A stretch of DNA of 64,000 nucleotides from an uncultured Rhodocyclaceae bacterium (GCA_907163225.1 OU015322.1:248001-312000); one strand, 5' to 3'; counted from the first letter of the stretch, positions 30,082 through 39,706 are shown. Translations and numbers: made by a program. The notes: generated from the sequence alone by a model not told the origin.

Positions 30082-31104
30082 CTAGCGTCGCGCCAGAATC
30101 AGCGAACCCTTCTCGTGCGGGTTCAGGTCGATGCGCTCAATCGAGTCAAATCCGGCCGCATTCAGCCAGTTGCAATAATCGGCGTAAGAATGCGTCTGCG
30201 TCCCGGTTTCTATCAGCAGGGTCAGGCGAAATGCGGCGTTCAGTGCATCGAGCGGCGTTTCGGCGATGTATTCGTGGATGACCAGCAAGCCGCCCGGTTT
30301 GAGCGATTCGCCGATCTGCTGGATGGCCAGGCGGTTTTCTTCTGCCGTATGGTTGTGGGCGACCGACAGGTAAAACACCAGATCGTTGTCACAACCCCAA
30401 TCGTGTTCCTGCAGCGTGCCGGGGCTGAGGCGAATACGGTCGGAAAGCTGCTCGCGCTCAATTTCATCACCGGTTTCGCTCAGCGCGCTCGGCATGTCGA
30501 CAATGACCGCGCTGAGTTGCGCATAGCGCTGGCAAAAGCGTATCGAATGCAGGCCGTGCGAGCCGCCCAGATCGAGCAGCCGTTGGTAGCTCGGCAACAC
30601 CGGCACGTGCTGGAGCAGATCCGGCCCCAGATCGGCGGCAAAGGCGCCCATGTAGGACGAGAACAATTGCCCGAGATGCGGCTGATCGACCATGGCGTCC
30701 CACAGCAGTTTCTGCGGCCCGCCGCTGCGCACGCTTTCAGCCAGTCCGCCCATCATTGACCACGCCTCGTGCGTCCACAGCAGGCCGGGCGTGTAATCCA
30801 CCTGGCCGGCGCGGGTGAACCAGCGCTGCGTGCTGGCCGTGTTGGCAAACAAGTCGCCCTGTTTTTGCAGGTAGCCGACGGTGACGAGAAAATCCGCCAG
30901 CGTTGCGGTACCACGCTGGCTGGAAGCGATCTTCTCCGCCAGGTCTTCGGTGGAAAGCGGCCCCCCGGCGAGCGCTTCAAACAGCCCAAGGCGGCCGGCG
31001 GAGATGATCGCCGACGATTTCATCATCGGCATGTAAACGTCGAGCATGGCCAGCTCGGCCGAGCCGGTTGGCTGGCAAATGTCAGGTTTTGGCAGGTGGG
31101 TCAT
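30082..31104 (-). CDS. SAM-dependent O-methyltransferase-type protein
   Basis: The 340-residue protein has an N-terminal winged-helix dimerisation domain (SAGRLGLFEALAGGPLSTEDLAEKI) and a C-terminal Rossmann methyltransferase domain with motif I RLLDLGGSHGLHSI near residue 180 and GGLLVIHEY. This arrangement is that of the acetylserotonin/hydroxyindole O-methyltransferase-like family, which methylates small aromatic or polyketide-like molecules. The substrate is unknown. It lies 31 bases downstream of the peroxidase gene on the same strand. Confidence 0.85.
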   Translation of the reverse strand: MTHLPKPDICQPTGSAELAMLDVYMPMMKSSAIISAGRLGLFEALAGGPLSTEDLAEKIASSQRGTATLADFLVTVGYLQKQGDLFANTASTQRWFTRAGQVDYTPGLLWTHEAWSMMGGLAESVRSGGPQKLLWDAMVDQPHLGQLFSSYMGAFAADLGPDLLQHVPVLPSYQRLLDLGGSHGLHSIRFCQRYAQLSAVIVDMPSALSETGDEIEREQLSDRIRLSPGTLQEHDWGCDNDLVFYLSVAHNHTAEENRLAIQQIGESLKPGGLLVIHEYIAETPLDALNAAFRLTLLIETGTQTHSYADYCNWLNAAGFDSIERIDLNPHEKGSLILARR

Positions 31105-31135
31105 TGCTTACTCGTCGTCAAATGAAGCGGCTTGT

Positions 31136-31684
31136 TTAACCCAGGGCCGCTTCAATGGCAGCCACCAGAACCGGGTCATCCGGCGTCATGTCGGGCGAGA
31201 ATCGCTGCAAAACCTGCCCATCCCGTCCAACCAGAAATTTCTCGAAATTCCACAGCACATCGCTCGGCTGCTTGGGTGAAATTCCGTAGCCCGCCAGTTT
31301 TTCGCGAAAATCACTGTTGACCGGAAACATGGCCTCCGGCTTTGCCTCAATCAATTTTGCGTAGAGCGGGTGGCGCGGCTCGCTGTTGATGGACAGCTTC
31401 TCGAACATCGGAAAGTCGACGCCGTAGTTCGTGGTGCAGAAATCCTGAATGTCGTCTGCCGACCCCGGTTCCTGCTCGGCAAAATCATTGCAGGGGAAAC
31501 CCAGCACCTGCAAGCCACGCTCGCGATACAGCCCGAACAGGCTTTCCAGCCCTGCATACTGTGGCGTCAGCCCGCATTTGGAGGCGACATTCACGATCAA
31601 TAACACTTGTCCCTTGAACTCACCTAGCGTCCGTGCGGATCCATTCAGGCTTTTCAGGGGAAGGTCGTACAGGGCATCAGTCAT
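31136..31684 (-). CDS. Glutathione peroxidase family protein (cysteine type)
   Basis: The 182-residue protein has VLLIVNVASKCGLTPQYAGL (peroxidatic Cys, not selenocysteine), VLGFPCNDFAEQEPGSADDI and WNFEKFLVGRDGQVLQRF, all family hallmarks. It reduces hydroperoxides, in bacteria often with thioredoxin as donor. The start at 31684 is where homology begins; the open frame extends further upstream without family similarity. Confidence 0.94.
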   Translation of the reverse strand: MTDALYDLPLKSLNGSARTLGEFKGQVLLIVNVASKCGLTPQYAGLESLFGLYRERGLQVLGFPCNDFAEQEPGSADDIQDFCTTNYGVDFPMFEKLSINSEPRHPLYAKLIEAKPEAMFPVNSDFREKLAGYGISPKQPSDVLWNFEKFLVGRDGQVLQRFSPDMTPDDPVLVAAIEAALG

Positions 31685-32122
31685 GGCGGTCTCGATTTCA
31701 CTGAGGTGAGTGTTGGTTGGTGTCGGCAAAACAACGGCGGTGCATTTTAAGTGCGGAATAGCTTGGCTCATTCGAAATTTATGTCTCGGCAAGCGGGAGT
31801 CCTTGCGAAGCCATTCAAAGACAAAAAATAATTGAATTGAACCATCAAGAAGCCGAGGAAATAAGCCGTTAAGAAGTTTGGATACGAATGCGCTTGTCAG
31901 CGTTGGTAGTAATCTCACAACGACTATCGGCTAGTTCAGAGCTGCCCGAATGTGTCAGCTTGTCCGGCAATTTTGGAAAACTGCGATGGTCGCGCATTTG
32001 TCTGGCATAGAGGCCGAAAATGGCCGATTAATTTTTGGGGTGTGCTGCTATTCTTTCAGTCTGGCTCTGCCTTTTCAGGACTATCCGCATGTTTCAGACG
32101 ATACTTGGTAGTGTTTATTAGA
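31685..32122. other. Intergenic region upstream of the pilus operon
   Basis: 438 bases between divergent genes. It must hold the peroxidase promoter and the promoter of the long pilus operon. The frame extensions into it look non-coding. I see no repeat copy and no convincing sigma-54 site. Confidence 0.6.
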
Positions 32123-33964
32123 ATGAAGAATGATCGACTCGGATTAATAATGATCGGCGCCACGCTGCTTGTGATCGGGCTGGTCGGTGGGCTGCTCTAC
32201 CAGTATCAAATCAAGCTCCACCAAGAAAAAATCCGCGTTAGTGGTGTTGCGCTCAGCCGGGTTCTGGCTAGCGCCGAGTATTCGCAACTTGTGCCTCAGT
32301 CGCAGTCGGATAGCAACGGCCTGATGGCTCGCCTGATTCACGTTCAGGCCAACAAGGATTTTGCCTATGGTGCCATTGTCGACCGTGCTGGCAACCCTTT
32401 GCGCGAGACGCTGCCGGCTGGCGCAGCAATTCCCAATGCAAGCATGCCGGTCGAGCCGTTCGCCTGGTTCGGCGAACATTCGCTCACCGCGCCCGTTGAT
32501 GGACGAAAAATTCTGGAGTTTTATTCGCCGGTGATGAATCAGGGCGTGCTGGCCGGGTTTGTGCGTGTCGGCTATTACGAAAAGCCAGGCAGCATTCTGA
32601 GTGGTGAGCTTTCCAGTCTTGGATTGATGGCATTGGCTATCTTTTTACTGACAACGCTTTCATATCTGTTGATTCGTCGAGAGCTGAAACCGCTCGGTCA
32701 GCTGGGGCACAAGATAGATCAGATGTCGCTCGGCTTTGTTCCGAATGGGCTCGCATTTTCGCAGGATGGGAATCTGGGCGACTTTGTTCAGCGCTTTGAT
32801 CAGTTCTTGAAACTCCTTCAGGCCAGAATGCAGCAGATGGACTCGGCTTCGCTCTCCGCCCAGACGTCGACTTACCTGATTTCCTACAAGCAGGAAAAGG
32901 CAGAGTCGGCGCTGAACGCCATTCCTGAGGGCGTTCTGGTCATTGACGATGATTGCATTCCGACGCTGGCAAACATCAAGGCCGAAGCCATTTTGGGGCT
33001 TGGTCGTGAGCAGATCGTTGGGCGACCGCCACAGGAATGGTGCCGCAGCCCCGAAGTCCTGACCTTTCTGATGCGCTTCAAAAATGCGCCGCCAGCCATG
33101 CGCCAGGCCAGCATTGAATACGTTCCGACTCAACATCCAAACCGGCGAATCGCCACGTCAGCCTACCCCTTGTTCTCGCCACGCGACCAGAACACCCTGT
33201 TTGGTCGTCTGATCGTATTCCGGGACATCAGTAGTGAATTCCAGGCCAGGCAGGCTGGGGTGGAATTTGTTTCACACGTCTCGCACGAACTCAAGACCCC
33301 GCTGAACACACTGGCCACTTACAGCGAATTGCTTCTCGACTATCCAGAGCTGGATGAGACCGAGCGGGTGCACGCGGTCAATGTCATCCGTGGTGAAGTC
33401 GAACGCATGGCCTCACTGATCAGCAATTTGCTCAATATTTCGAAGCTGGAGACCGGAACCTTGCGGCTTTCACGGAAACGGGTGAAAGTTCATGACCTGC
33501 TGCAGGATTGTTTCGACACTTTCATCAATCACGCTCATGGCAAAGGAATCAATCTGGAGCTCCGCATTCCGCCCGATCTCGGCTCGGCTCGTCTGGATAA
33601 AGAGTTACTTCGGATTGCCATCGACAATCTGCTCAGCAATGCGATCAAGTACAGCGATCCAGGGGGCCATGTCTGCTTGAGTGCAGCGCTCTTGGACGAC
33701 AACCAAATGCAGATCAGTATCCGTGACAAAGGCATCGGAATATCGCCGGAAGACTGCAAAATGGTTTTTGACAAATACTTTCGGGCCAGCAATAGCGAAA
33801 CGGTCGCCCGTAGCGGCCACGGCTTGGGGCTGTATCTCGCAAAGCAAATCGTCGAGCTACATCACGGCGAAATTTCCATCGTCAGCAAACCAGGTGAAGG
33901 CACTGAGTTCATTATCAAATTCAAGGCGCAGCCAGTTAATCTGGAGGAGAACCCGGACTCATGA
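32123..33964 (+). CDS. Membrane sensor histidine kinase with PAS domain, pilus locus
   Basis: The 613-residue protein has a first span at about residues 8-26 (IMIGATLLVIGLVGGLLY), a periplasmic sensor of about 135 residues, a second span near 165 (LGLMALAIFLLTTLSYLLI), a PAS domain (ALNAIPEGVLVIDDDCIPTL, about 265-380), a phosphoacceptor domain with FVSHVSHELKTPLNTL (His near 388), and an ATPase domain (NLLSNAIKYSDPGG; GHGLGLYLAKQIVELH). It overlaps the response-regulator gene by four bases (ATGA), so it likely signals to it. The start at 32123 is chosen because the membrane span follows it; upstream sequence is not protein-like. Confidence 0.9.
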   Translation: MKNDRLGLIMIGATLLVIGLVGGLLYQYQIKLHQEKIRVSGVALSRVLASAEYSQLVPQSQSDSNGLMARLIHVQANKDFAYGAIVDRAGNPLRETLPAGAAIPNASMPVEPFAWFGEHSLTAPVDGRKILEFYSPVMNQGVLAGFVRVGYYEKPGSILSGELSSLGLMALAIFLLTTLSYLLIRRELKPLGQLGHKIDQMSLGFVPNGLAFSQDGNLGDFVQRFDQFLKLLQARMQQMDSASLSAQTSTYLISYKQEKAESALNAIPEGVLVIDDDCIPTLANIKAEAILGLGREQIVGRPPQEWCRSPEVLTFLMRFKNAPPAMRQASIEYVPTQHPNRRIATSAYPLFSPRDQNTLFGRLIVFRDISSEFQARQAGVEFVSHVSHELKTPLNTLATYSELLLDYPELDETERVHAVNVIRGEVERMASLISNLLNISKLETGTLRLSRKRVKVHDLLQDCFDTFINHAHGKGINLELRIPPDLGSARLDKELLRIAIDNLLSNAIKYSDPGGHVCLSAALLDDNQMQISIRDKGIGISPEDCKMVFDKYFRASNSETVARSGHGLGLYLAKQIVELHHGEISIVSKPGEGTEFIIKFKAQPVNLEENPDS

Positions 33965-34356
33965 AACGCATTTTGATTGTCGACGACGAGCCACATATGA
34001 CTCGCGTACTCAAACTCTATCTTGAACGCGCTGGATACCATGTTGTGACCCGGCCGAATGGCATGGAAGCACTGTCCGTCATCGAGAACGAGGCTCCGGA
34101 TGCAATGATTACTGACATTCAGATGCCAGTAATGACAGGAAAGGAGCTTTGCCTCGAATTGGAGAGTCGTATGCCGAATCGAACCTTCCCGATCTTTGTC
34201 ATGACATCGATGACCGACGACGAGCATCGGGATTGGACGAGAAGGGTGAAGGATATCGAATTCCTTGAGAAGCCCCTTAGCATGCGTGTACTGGCCAGCA
34301 GGCTCGAAAAATATTTCCAGTCGGCAGGCTCCTCGCTGGAGGCAGGCAATGCTTAA
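33961..34356 (+). CDS. Single-domain response regulator, pilus locus
   Basis: The 131-residue protein is a receiver domain only: acidic pocket ILIVDDEPHM, phosphoacceptor Asp in DAMITDIQMPVMTG (about residue 52), conserved Thr/Ser region FVMTSMTDD and Lys in FLEKPLSMRVLA. There is no output domain, so it must act by protein contact, most simply on the neighbouring HD-GYP or ATPase. Start and end overlap the genes on both sides. Confidence 0.93.
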   Translation: MKRILIVDDEPHMTRVLKLYLERAGYHVVTRPNGMEALSVIENEAPDAMITDIQMPVMTGKELCLELESRMPNRTFPIFVMTSMTDDEHRDWTRRVKDIEFLEKPLSMRVLASRLEKYFQSAGSSLEAGNA

Positions 34357-35857
34357 TCATTGCTTTCAGGAAATTGACTTTGCCCGCTACCAGCGCTGGC
34401 TTGACCGGGCCATGGGGGTAAAAACGCCATTCATGGTTTGCGACCGCGATGGGCTGGTCGTCTGGAACGATGGCGTATCCAAGGCGACTGAACTGGGCCT
34501 GAGCATTTCGACCGGCGACGACAAGGAACAATCAGGCGTGTGTCGCCTTGACCTGGATGACCGGAGTACGGCACTGCACCAGTCGCTGGGGCGCACCAAA
34601 GAAGGATTGCTCGGCCGGGCCGCGGTTATCGTGGAATGCTTTGCAGGCGACGATGCGCCGATCAATCTGGATCATCTGACCGAGGCGATGGAAGACCTCT
34701 GCGCCAGCATTCACGATGAATATGTCCGCAGCGCCGACCTTGAAATGATGACGGAAGAGCTCGGCGCACGCTACGAAGAACTGCATCTGGTGTATGCGGT
34801 GGATCAGCATGTGCGAAACCAGACAGAAGGGCACGAAAGCGTTTTTCAGAGCCTGCTCAAATCCACCACCGAGCACCTGAATGTCGATGTGGTGGCTTTT
34901 GTCAGGCCTTCCCAAAATCTCTGTCTGTACGCCACATCGCTCAGTAAGGAAATACACAATCTCGACCTGGTGCTGGTCGAAATGCGCGGCGACCTCTATC
35001 GCTTTATTCAGTCTTCACGCGAAGCCGTTGTTCTCAATTCGCCGGATGACCCGAGGCGGGCCTATATTTTTACGGACATGCCGTACAAGGTTCTCGCCTG
35101 CCCAGTGCGCACTGAGCGGCAGGTGGACTCGCTGGTTGTTCTGCTAAACCACGCTCACAAGCCGGACTTTACCAATAGTGATCGCAAATTGGCTGATGTG
35201 CTGGCCAACCAGCTATCCAGTTTGAGCAATACCTATTTGCTGCTGGACAGCATGCGCGAATTCAACGAGCAGATGGCCCAGGCGCTGATCGAAGCAGTCG
35301 AAGCAAAAGATCCTTACACGCGCGGTCATAGTGAGCGAGTCAACTTCATCTCGATGGAAATCGGCAAAGCGATGGGACTCTCGCCCACCGAACTGGAGAA
35401 TTTGCACTGGGGTTCATTGCTGCACGATGTGGGAAAGATAGGTGTTCCCGACGCCGTGTTGTGCAAGCCCAGTGCGCTGACGAAGGATGAATACACTTTC
35501 ATCATGGTTCATCCCGAGCGCAGCTACGAAATTCTGCGCCATATCAAGCATCTGGCCGACGCCATTCCCGGCGCTCGCCATCACCAGGAAAAATACAACG
35601 GAACTGGCTACCCCCATGGTTTGAAAGGCGACCGTATCCCGCTACACGCACGCATCATGGCGATCGCCGACACCTACGACTCGATCACCAGTTCCCGTGC
35701 TTATCGTGCCGGGCGTAGCCATGAAACAGCGATGGCTGAAATCATTCGGGTCTCCGGTACGCAGCTTGATCCTGCCATCACGGAAGTATTCAAGCGTATC
35801 GTTGCCGACGAACCAGAGTGGCTGCTTCGCTTCAATATCAGGCGCGATAAGGTTTAG
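34349..35857 (+). CDS. HD-GYP c-di-GMP phosphodiesterase with GAF-like domain, pilus locus
   Basis: The 502-residue soluble protein has an N-terminal region (VCDRDGLVVWNDGVSKATEL, PAS/GAF-like), a GAF domain at about 165-310, and a C-terminal HD-GYP domain: KDPYTRGHSERV, HDVGKIGVPD, MVHPERSYEIL, HHQEKYNGTGYPHGL and IADTYDSITSSRAYR. All metal-binding and GYP residues are present, so c-di-GMP hydrolysis is likely. It overlaps the response regulator by eight bases and is followed after three bases by an ATPase whose MshEN domain should bind c-di-GMP. The start at 34349 is where homology begins; a longer frame opens at 34265. Confidence 0.93.
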   Translation: MLNHCFQEIDFARYQRWLDRAMGVKTPFMVCDRDGLVVWNDGVSKATELGLSISTGDDKEQSGVCRLDLDDRSTALHQSLGRTKEGLLGRAAVIVECFAGDDAPINLDHLTEAMEDLCASIHDEYVRSADLEMMTEELGARYEELHLVYAVDQHVRNQTEGHESVFQSLLKSTTEHLNVDVVAFVRPSQNLCLYATSLSKEIHNLDLVLVEMRGDLYRFIQSSREAVVLNSPDDPRRAYIFTDMPYKVLACPVRTERQVDSLVVLLNHAHKPDFTNSDRKLADVLANQLSSLSNTYLLLDSMREFNEQMAQALIEAVEAKDPYTRGHSERVNFISMEIGKAMGLSPTELENLHWGSLLHDVGKIGVPDAVLCKPSALTKDEYTFIMVHPERSYEILRHIKHLADAIPGARHHQEKYNGTGYPHGLKGDRIPLHARIMAIADTYDSITSSRAYRAGRSHETAMAEIIRVSGTQLDPAITEVFKRIVADEPEWLLRFNIRRDKV

Positions 35858-35860
35858 CCC

Positions 35861-37894
35861 ATGTCCTTTGTCGTTGCACGCAGTGTTGTAGGAACCATGC
35901 TTCACTTGGCACCCAGCGGGCCGCTGACTGACGCGGGGGCCTGTGAGGTGCTGGAGAGCACCATTGCCGATTGCATTGCGGACAACCATTTCCAGCTGAT
36001 TGTGGATTTTGAGCAGGTTTCCCTGATCGGCGGCCAGGCACTGGAGATCATTCAGGGCGCCAACAACCGGCTCACGCACATGGGCGGCTTCCTGAAATTT
36101 GTCTCTCCGTCACCATTGATCAAGGCGATTTTGATCGCTACCGGCCTTGGTGATCCCGTCGCTCTGGGGCAGGCAAATTTCGGCGAACTACACTCGATCG
36201 GCAGCCACTTTGTTAAGCCGTCGTCGCTGAAACTTGGGGAAATCCTGCTTGAACTGGGCATGGTGACGCAAAAGCAACTGGCCGACGTGGCTCATTTGCA
36301 AGCCAAGAGCAACAAGCGCATGGGCACTCTGCTGGTGGACAGTGGCGCCATTTCCGACCGCAATCGCCTCGCCGCGGTCAGTCGGCAAACCGGAATTCCG
36401 CTGATCCCGTTGCGCTTCGGGCTTTATGAGACTTCAGCCATCCAATTGATTCCCCGTGATGTGGCGCGACGCCTCGAAGTGCTGCCCATGTTCAAGGTTC
36501 ATGACACGCTCACGATAGCGACCAACGATCCGCAGGCGATTCCTGCGCTGGATGAGATTCAGGACATCTCCGGTTGCAGACTGCGCCTTGTCCTCGCAGA
36601 ACGTCAGGAAATCCTCAAGTATCAGATCGAAGCTTATAGCGGCAATGAGTTCATGCCCGAGCTGGTCGACAACATGGCGACCGACATCGAACTGGTTGAA
36701 CAGGATCATGCCGATTTTGCACGCATCGACGAGATGGCGGGGGGCAGCCCGGTTATCAATCTGGTTAATGGACTGATCCAGCGGGCTGTCCGTGATGGCG
36801 CCAGCGACATCCACATTGAAAGCGGACGCAATCGGTCGTTCGTCCGTTTTCGGATCGATGGCGTGCTTTACGAGGCTTTGTCTACGCGCCTGGATCTGCA
36901 TCCCGCCATCGTTTCCCGGCTCAAGGTCATGGCCAATCTCGACATCTCCGAGCGTCGCATGCCCCAGGATGGCCGTCTGCAGGTGGTCACGCAGGGTCGT
37001 ACCATCGACCTGCGTTTTAGCTCCTTACCCGGCATTTACGGTGAAAAGATTGTTTTGCGGGTTCTGGACAAGAATCAATCCATTCTCGACATCGAAAAAC
37101 TCGGCATGAGTGCGGTCAACCTGAATTTGCTCAAAAAATTGCTCGGCCGCAGCTATGGACTGATTCTGGTGACCGGCCCTACTGGCAGCGGCAAGACGAC
37201 CACGCTTTACGCCTCGCTCAACCAGCTCAAGAGCATTGAAAAAAACATCGTGACTATCGAAGACCCTGTTGAATATCAGATCGATCTGATCAACCAGAAT
37301 CAAGTCAACGAATCAATCGAGCTCTCCTTCGCACGTATGCTCAAACACGTGCTGCGGCAAGACCCCGACATCATCATGGTGGGTGAAATCCGTGATCGGG
37401 AAACCGCCGAGATCGCTGTTCAGGCTGCGTTGACCGGCCATTTGGTGCTCTCGACGCTGCACACCAACAATGCAGTCGGTGCGCTCTCACGCATGATGGA
37501 CATGGGCGTTGAGCCTTATCTCCTCTCGTCGGCCCTGGCTGGCGTTGTTGCCCAGCGCCTGGTTCGCGGCATTTGCCCGGCGTGCAAGACCACCTATTTG
37601 CCTCCGCCAGAGATGGTCAAAAAATACCATTGGCCCGAAAGCGCCAAACTTAGCCGTGGCCGAGGCTGCCCGGAATGCTATGACTCGGGGTACCGCGGCC
37701 GGCTGGGTATCCATGAAATCATCGAGTCCAGCGATACCCTCCAGCGCCTGATGGCAAAGAACCCAACCAAAGAAGAATTGTTGGCCTTTACCAAGGCGGA
37801 AGGCTATCCGACCATGTTCGACGATGGTGTATCACGCGCACTTGAGGGGCGCACCACCATCGAAGAAGTGTCACGCGTGATCCACGAGGAGTGA
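35861..37894 (+). CDS. STAS-MshEN-GspE fusion: pilus/secretion assembly ATPase
   Basis: The 677-residue protein has three parts. Residues 1-100 resemble a STAS domain (LIVDFEQVSLIGGQALEIIQ, GGFLKFVSPSP, ATGLGDPVAL), with glycine where STAS antagonists have the phosphorylated serine. Residues 123-176 are two MshEN c-di-GMP motifs (KLGEILLELGMVTQKQL...Q and RMGTLLVDSGAISDRNRL...Q). The rest is the GspE/PilB ATPase: Walker A GPTGSGKTTT near 438, Walker B DIIMVGEIRD near 503, zinc-type CPAC and CPEC. GspE/PilB enzymes power pilin or pseudopilin assembly. The STAS addition is unusual. Confidence 0.9.
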   Translation: MSFVVARSVVGTMLHLAPSGPLTDAGACEVLESTIADCIADNHFQLIVDFEQVSLIGGQALEIIQGANNRLTHMGGFLKFVSPSPLIKAILIATGLGDPVALGQANFGELHSIGSHFVKPSSLKLGEILLELGMVTQKQLADVAHLQAKSNKRMGTLLVDSGAISDRNRLAAVSRQTGIPLIPLRFGLYETSAIQLIPRDVARRLEVLPMFKVHDTLTIATNDPQAIPALDEIQDISGCRLRLVLAERQEILKYQIEAYSGNEFMPELVDNMATDIELVEQDHADFARIDEMAGGSPVINLVNGLIQRAVRDGASDIHIESGRNRSFVRFRIDGVLYEALSTRLDLHPAIVSRLKVMANLDISERRMPQDGRLQVVTQGRTIDLRFSSLPGIYGEKIVLRVLDKNQSILDIEKLGMSAVNLNLLKKLLGRSYGLILVTGPTGSGKTTTLYASLNQLKSIEKNIVTIEDPVEYQIDLINQNQVNESIELSFARMLKHVLRQDPDIIMVGEIRDRETAEIAVQAALTGHLVLSTLHTNNAVGALSRMMDMGVEPYLLSSALAGVVAQRLVRGICPACKTTYLPPPEMVKKYHWPESAKLSRGRGCPECYDSGYRGRLGIHEIIESSDTLQRLMAKNPTKEELLAFTKAEGYPTMFDDGVSRALEGRTTIEEVSRVIHEE

Positions 37895-37900
37895 CATCGC

Positions 37901-39040
37901 ATGGCCATTGAACTGAAGCAGCCACAAAAACCAGGTTTTGACGGCGCGCCGGCCAATAGTCCGGGGCAAAGCCGGTTCAATCCGAACATCAGCTTCGGGT
38001 CGAAGCGTGTCGGCCTCGAACAACGCATGATCTTTACCGAGCGTTTGTCGTTATTGCTCCAAACGGGCGTCAGCCTGCTCGAAGCGCTCAAGGTCATGCA
38101 GCAGCAAACGGATGAAACGATGGTGGCGAACATCCTCGGATCGCTCACCAGCACAATCAGTGAAGGCGAGAGCTTTTCCGTGGCCTTGGCCAAACACCCG
38201 GAAATGTTTTCCGGTACCTACATCAGCCTCGTTTCGGCCGCAGAGACGGGCGGGTTTCTGCCCCAGGTTCTGGAGCAGCTGCTCAAGATGGACGAAAAGA
38301 CCAGCCAACTGCGCAGCAATATTACAACGGCGCTTTCTTACCCGGCTTTCCTGATTGTTTTCTCGGTTCTCGTGGTGGTGTTTGTACTGGTCGTCATTTT
38401 TCCGAAATTCGAGGATTTATTCGCTTCGATCCATGATCAGCTGCCACTATCTACGATAGTCCTGATGGCGCTTTCCTCTTTCTTGCGGCAATACTGGGCA
38501 ATCCTTTTGCCTGTTCTTGGGGTGGGCGCGTGGGCGACCGCATTCTGGGCAAGGAGCGATAGCGGTAAGGAAACTCTCGACCGGATGAAGCTGAGTTTGC
38601 CGCTGGTCAGCGACATCTACATCAAAATCTATTTCACGCAGATGCTCAGCGTTCTCGGACTTTCCTTGACCAACGGCGTGCCGCTCACGGTTGCCTTGAA
38701 AGCGTGTCAGGACGTTGTGAACAATTCCATTTTTGCGAAATTCATTGAAGACCTGCGTCATCATGTCAATGAAGGCATGGGACTCTCCGCTGGTTTCCAG
38801 AATTCTCCATTCGTCCCACCCATGGTGCGGCAGATGATTTCCACCGGCGAGCAAACAGGAAATCTTGGCTTCGTCATGGCTCGGGTTGCCGCTTTCTACG
38901 AGCGGGAGATCACCAAGCGGATTACTGTTCTATCCAAGGCGATTGAACCCCTGATGCTGATCGTGATGGGCGTAATCGTAGGCCTGATCGTCGCCTCGCT
39001 GGTTTTGCCCATTTTCAAATTATCACGAGCCATTCATTAA
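37901..39040 (+). CDS. GspF/PilC-type inner-membrane platform protein
   Basis: The 379-residue protein has two GspF domains, each with three helices around membrane spans: FLIVFSVLVVVFVLVVIFPKF, YWAILLPVLGVGAWATAFW and LMLIVMGVIVGLIVASLVLP at the C-terminus. Conserved motifs include LSLLLQTGVSLLEALKVM and MVRQMISTGEQTGNLGFVM. It forms the base on which the ATPase extrudes the (pseudo)pilus. It follows the ATPase gene after six bases. Confidence 0.95.
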   Translation: MAIELKQPQKPGFDGAPANSPGQSRFNPNISFGSKRVGLEQRMIFTERLSLLLQTGVSLLEALKVMQQQTDETMVANILGSLTSTISEGESFSVALAKHPEMFSGTYISLVSAAETGGFLPQVLEQLLKMDEKTSQLRSNITTALSYPAFLIVFSVLVVVFVLVVIFPKFEDLFASIHDQLPLSTIVLMALSSFLRQYWAILLPVLGVGAWATAFWARSDSGKETLDRMKLSLPLVSDIYIKIYFTQMLSVLGLSLTNGVPLTVALKACQDVVNNSIFAKFIEDLRHHVNEGMGLSAGFQNSPFVPPMVRQMISTGEQTGNLGFVMARVAAFYEREITKRITVLSKAIEPLMLIVMGVIVGLIVASLVLPIFKLSRAIH

Positions 39041-39130
39041 TTATTAAAAATGGTAAAACGTGATAAAACTCTTCACAAATGCCAGTCATGAACCCCATAA
39101 TATTCGTATTGAAATTGAAAGGACTGAAAA

Positions 39131-39694
39131 ATGCGTTCATTTGCAAATAGCGCCGCGAGAACCATTCAGAAGGGCTTTACGCTCGTTGAGTTGTTGATTG
39201 TCGTCATCATTCTGGCTATTTTGGCTGCGATCGTTATTCCGCAGTTTTCCAGCGCTACCGTCGATGCACAGGAAGCGGCCCTGGACAGCAACCTGAATGC
39301 CCTGCGTTCCGCCATCGAACTCTACAAGGCGCAGCACAGCGGAAAATATCCGGCTGCCGTGGCCGCAACCGGTGCAACCTGCACTGTTGGCGCAGCAGGA
39401 ACCGGCGCCATCTACACTGCCCAAGCATTTATTGAGCAAATGACAATCTACAGCAGCGCCACCGGCACCACCTGCACCGGCGCTGATCCGACAACATTGC
39501 TCGGCCCCTATCTGCGCAAGGGCATTCCGCCTGATCCAATCACCAACAGTTCGGCAGTTGTCGTTGCAAATGCTGGCACCCCTCTCGTGCCGGGAGCAGC
39601 AACGGGTGGTTGGATTTACGATTACAAGACCGGGGAGATCGTTATGAACAGCAATGGCCTCGACAGCAAGGGCAAGGCATTTTCAACACACTAA
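39131..39694 (+). CDS. Major (pseudo)pilin, GspG/type IV pilin-like
   Basis: The 187-residue protein has a class III signal (GFTLVELLIVVIILAILAAI, cleavage after Gly, Glu at +5), a long N-terminal helix (QFSSATVDAQEAALDSNLNALRSAIELYKAQHSG), and a GspG-like middle (GPYLRKGIPPDP, WIYDYKTGEIVMNS). A cysteine pair (ATCTVG and TTCTG) may form a disulfide. It is the probable major subunit. A 90-base gap with a good GAAAGGA site precedes it, consistent with extra expression of this subunit. Confidence 0.9.
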   Translation: MRSFANSAARTIQKGFTLVELLIVVIILAILAAIVIPQFSSATVDAQEAALDSNLNALRSAIELYKAQHSGKYPAAVAATGATCTVGAAGTGAIYTAQAFIEQMTIYSSATGTTCTGADPTTLLGPYLRKGIPPDPITNSSAVVVANAGTPLVPGAATGGWIYDYKTGEIVMNSNGLDSKGKAFSTH

Positions 39695-39706
39695 GTCGCA
39701 CTCGGC

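Noticed and set aside
31290-31330. Repeat-like GTTGACCGGAAAC in the glutathione peroxidase gene
   Set aside because: The core GACCGTAG and the A-run spacing do not match; it encodes normal family sequence (FPVNSDF).
31952-32122. N-terminal extension of the sensor kinase frame
   Set aside because: The extension lacks protein-like composition, and the membrane span expected at the N-terminus begins after the ATG at 32123.
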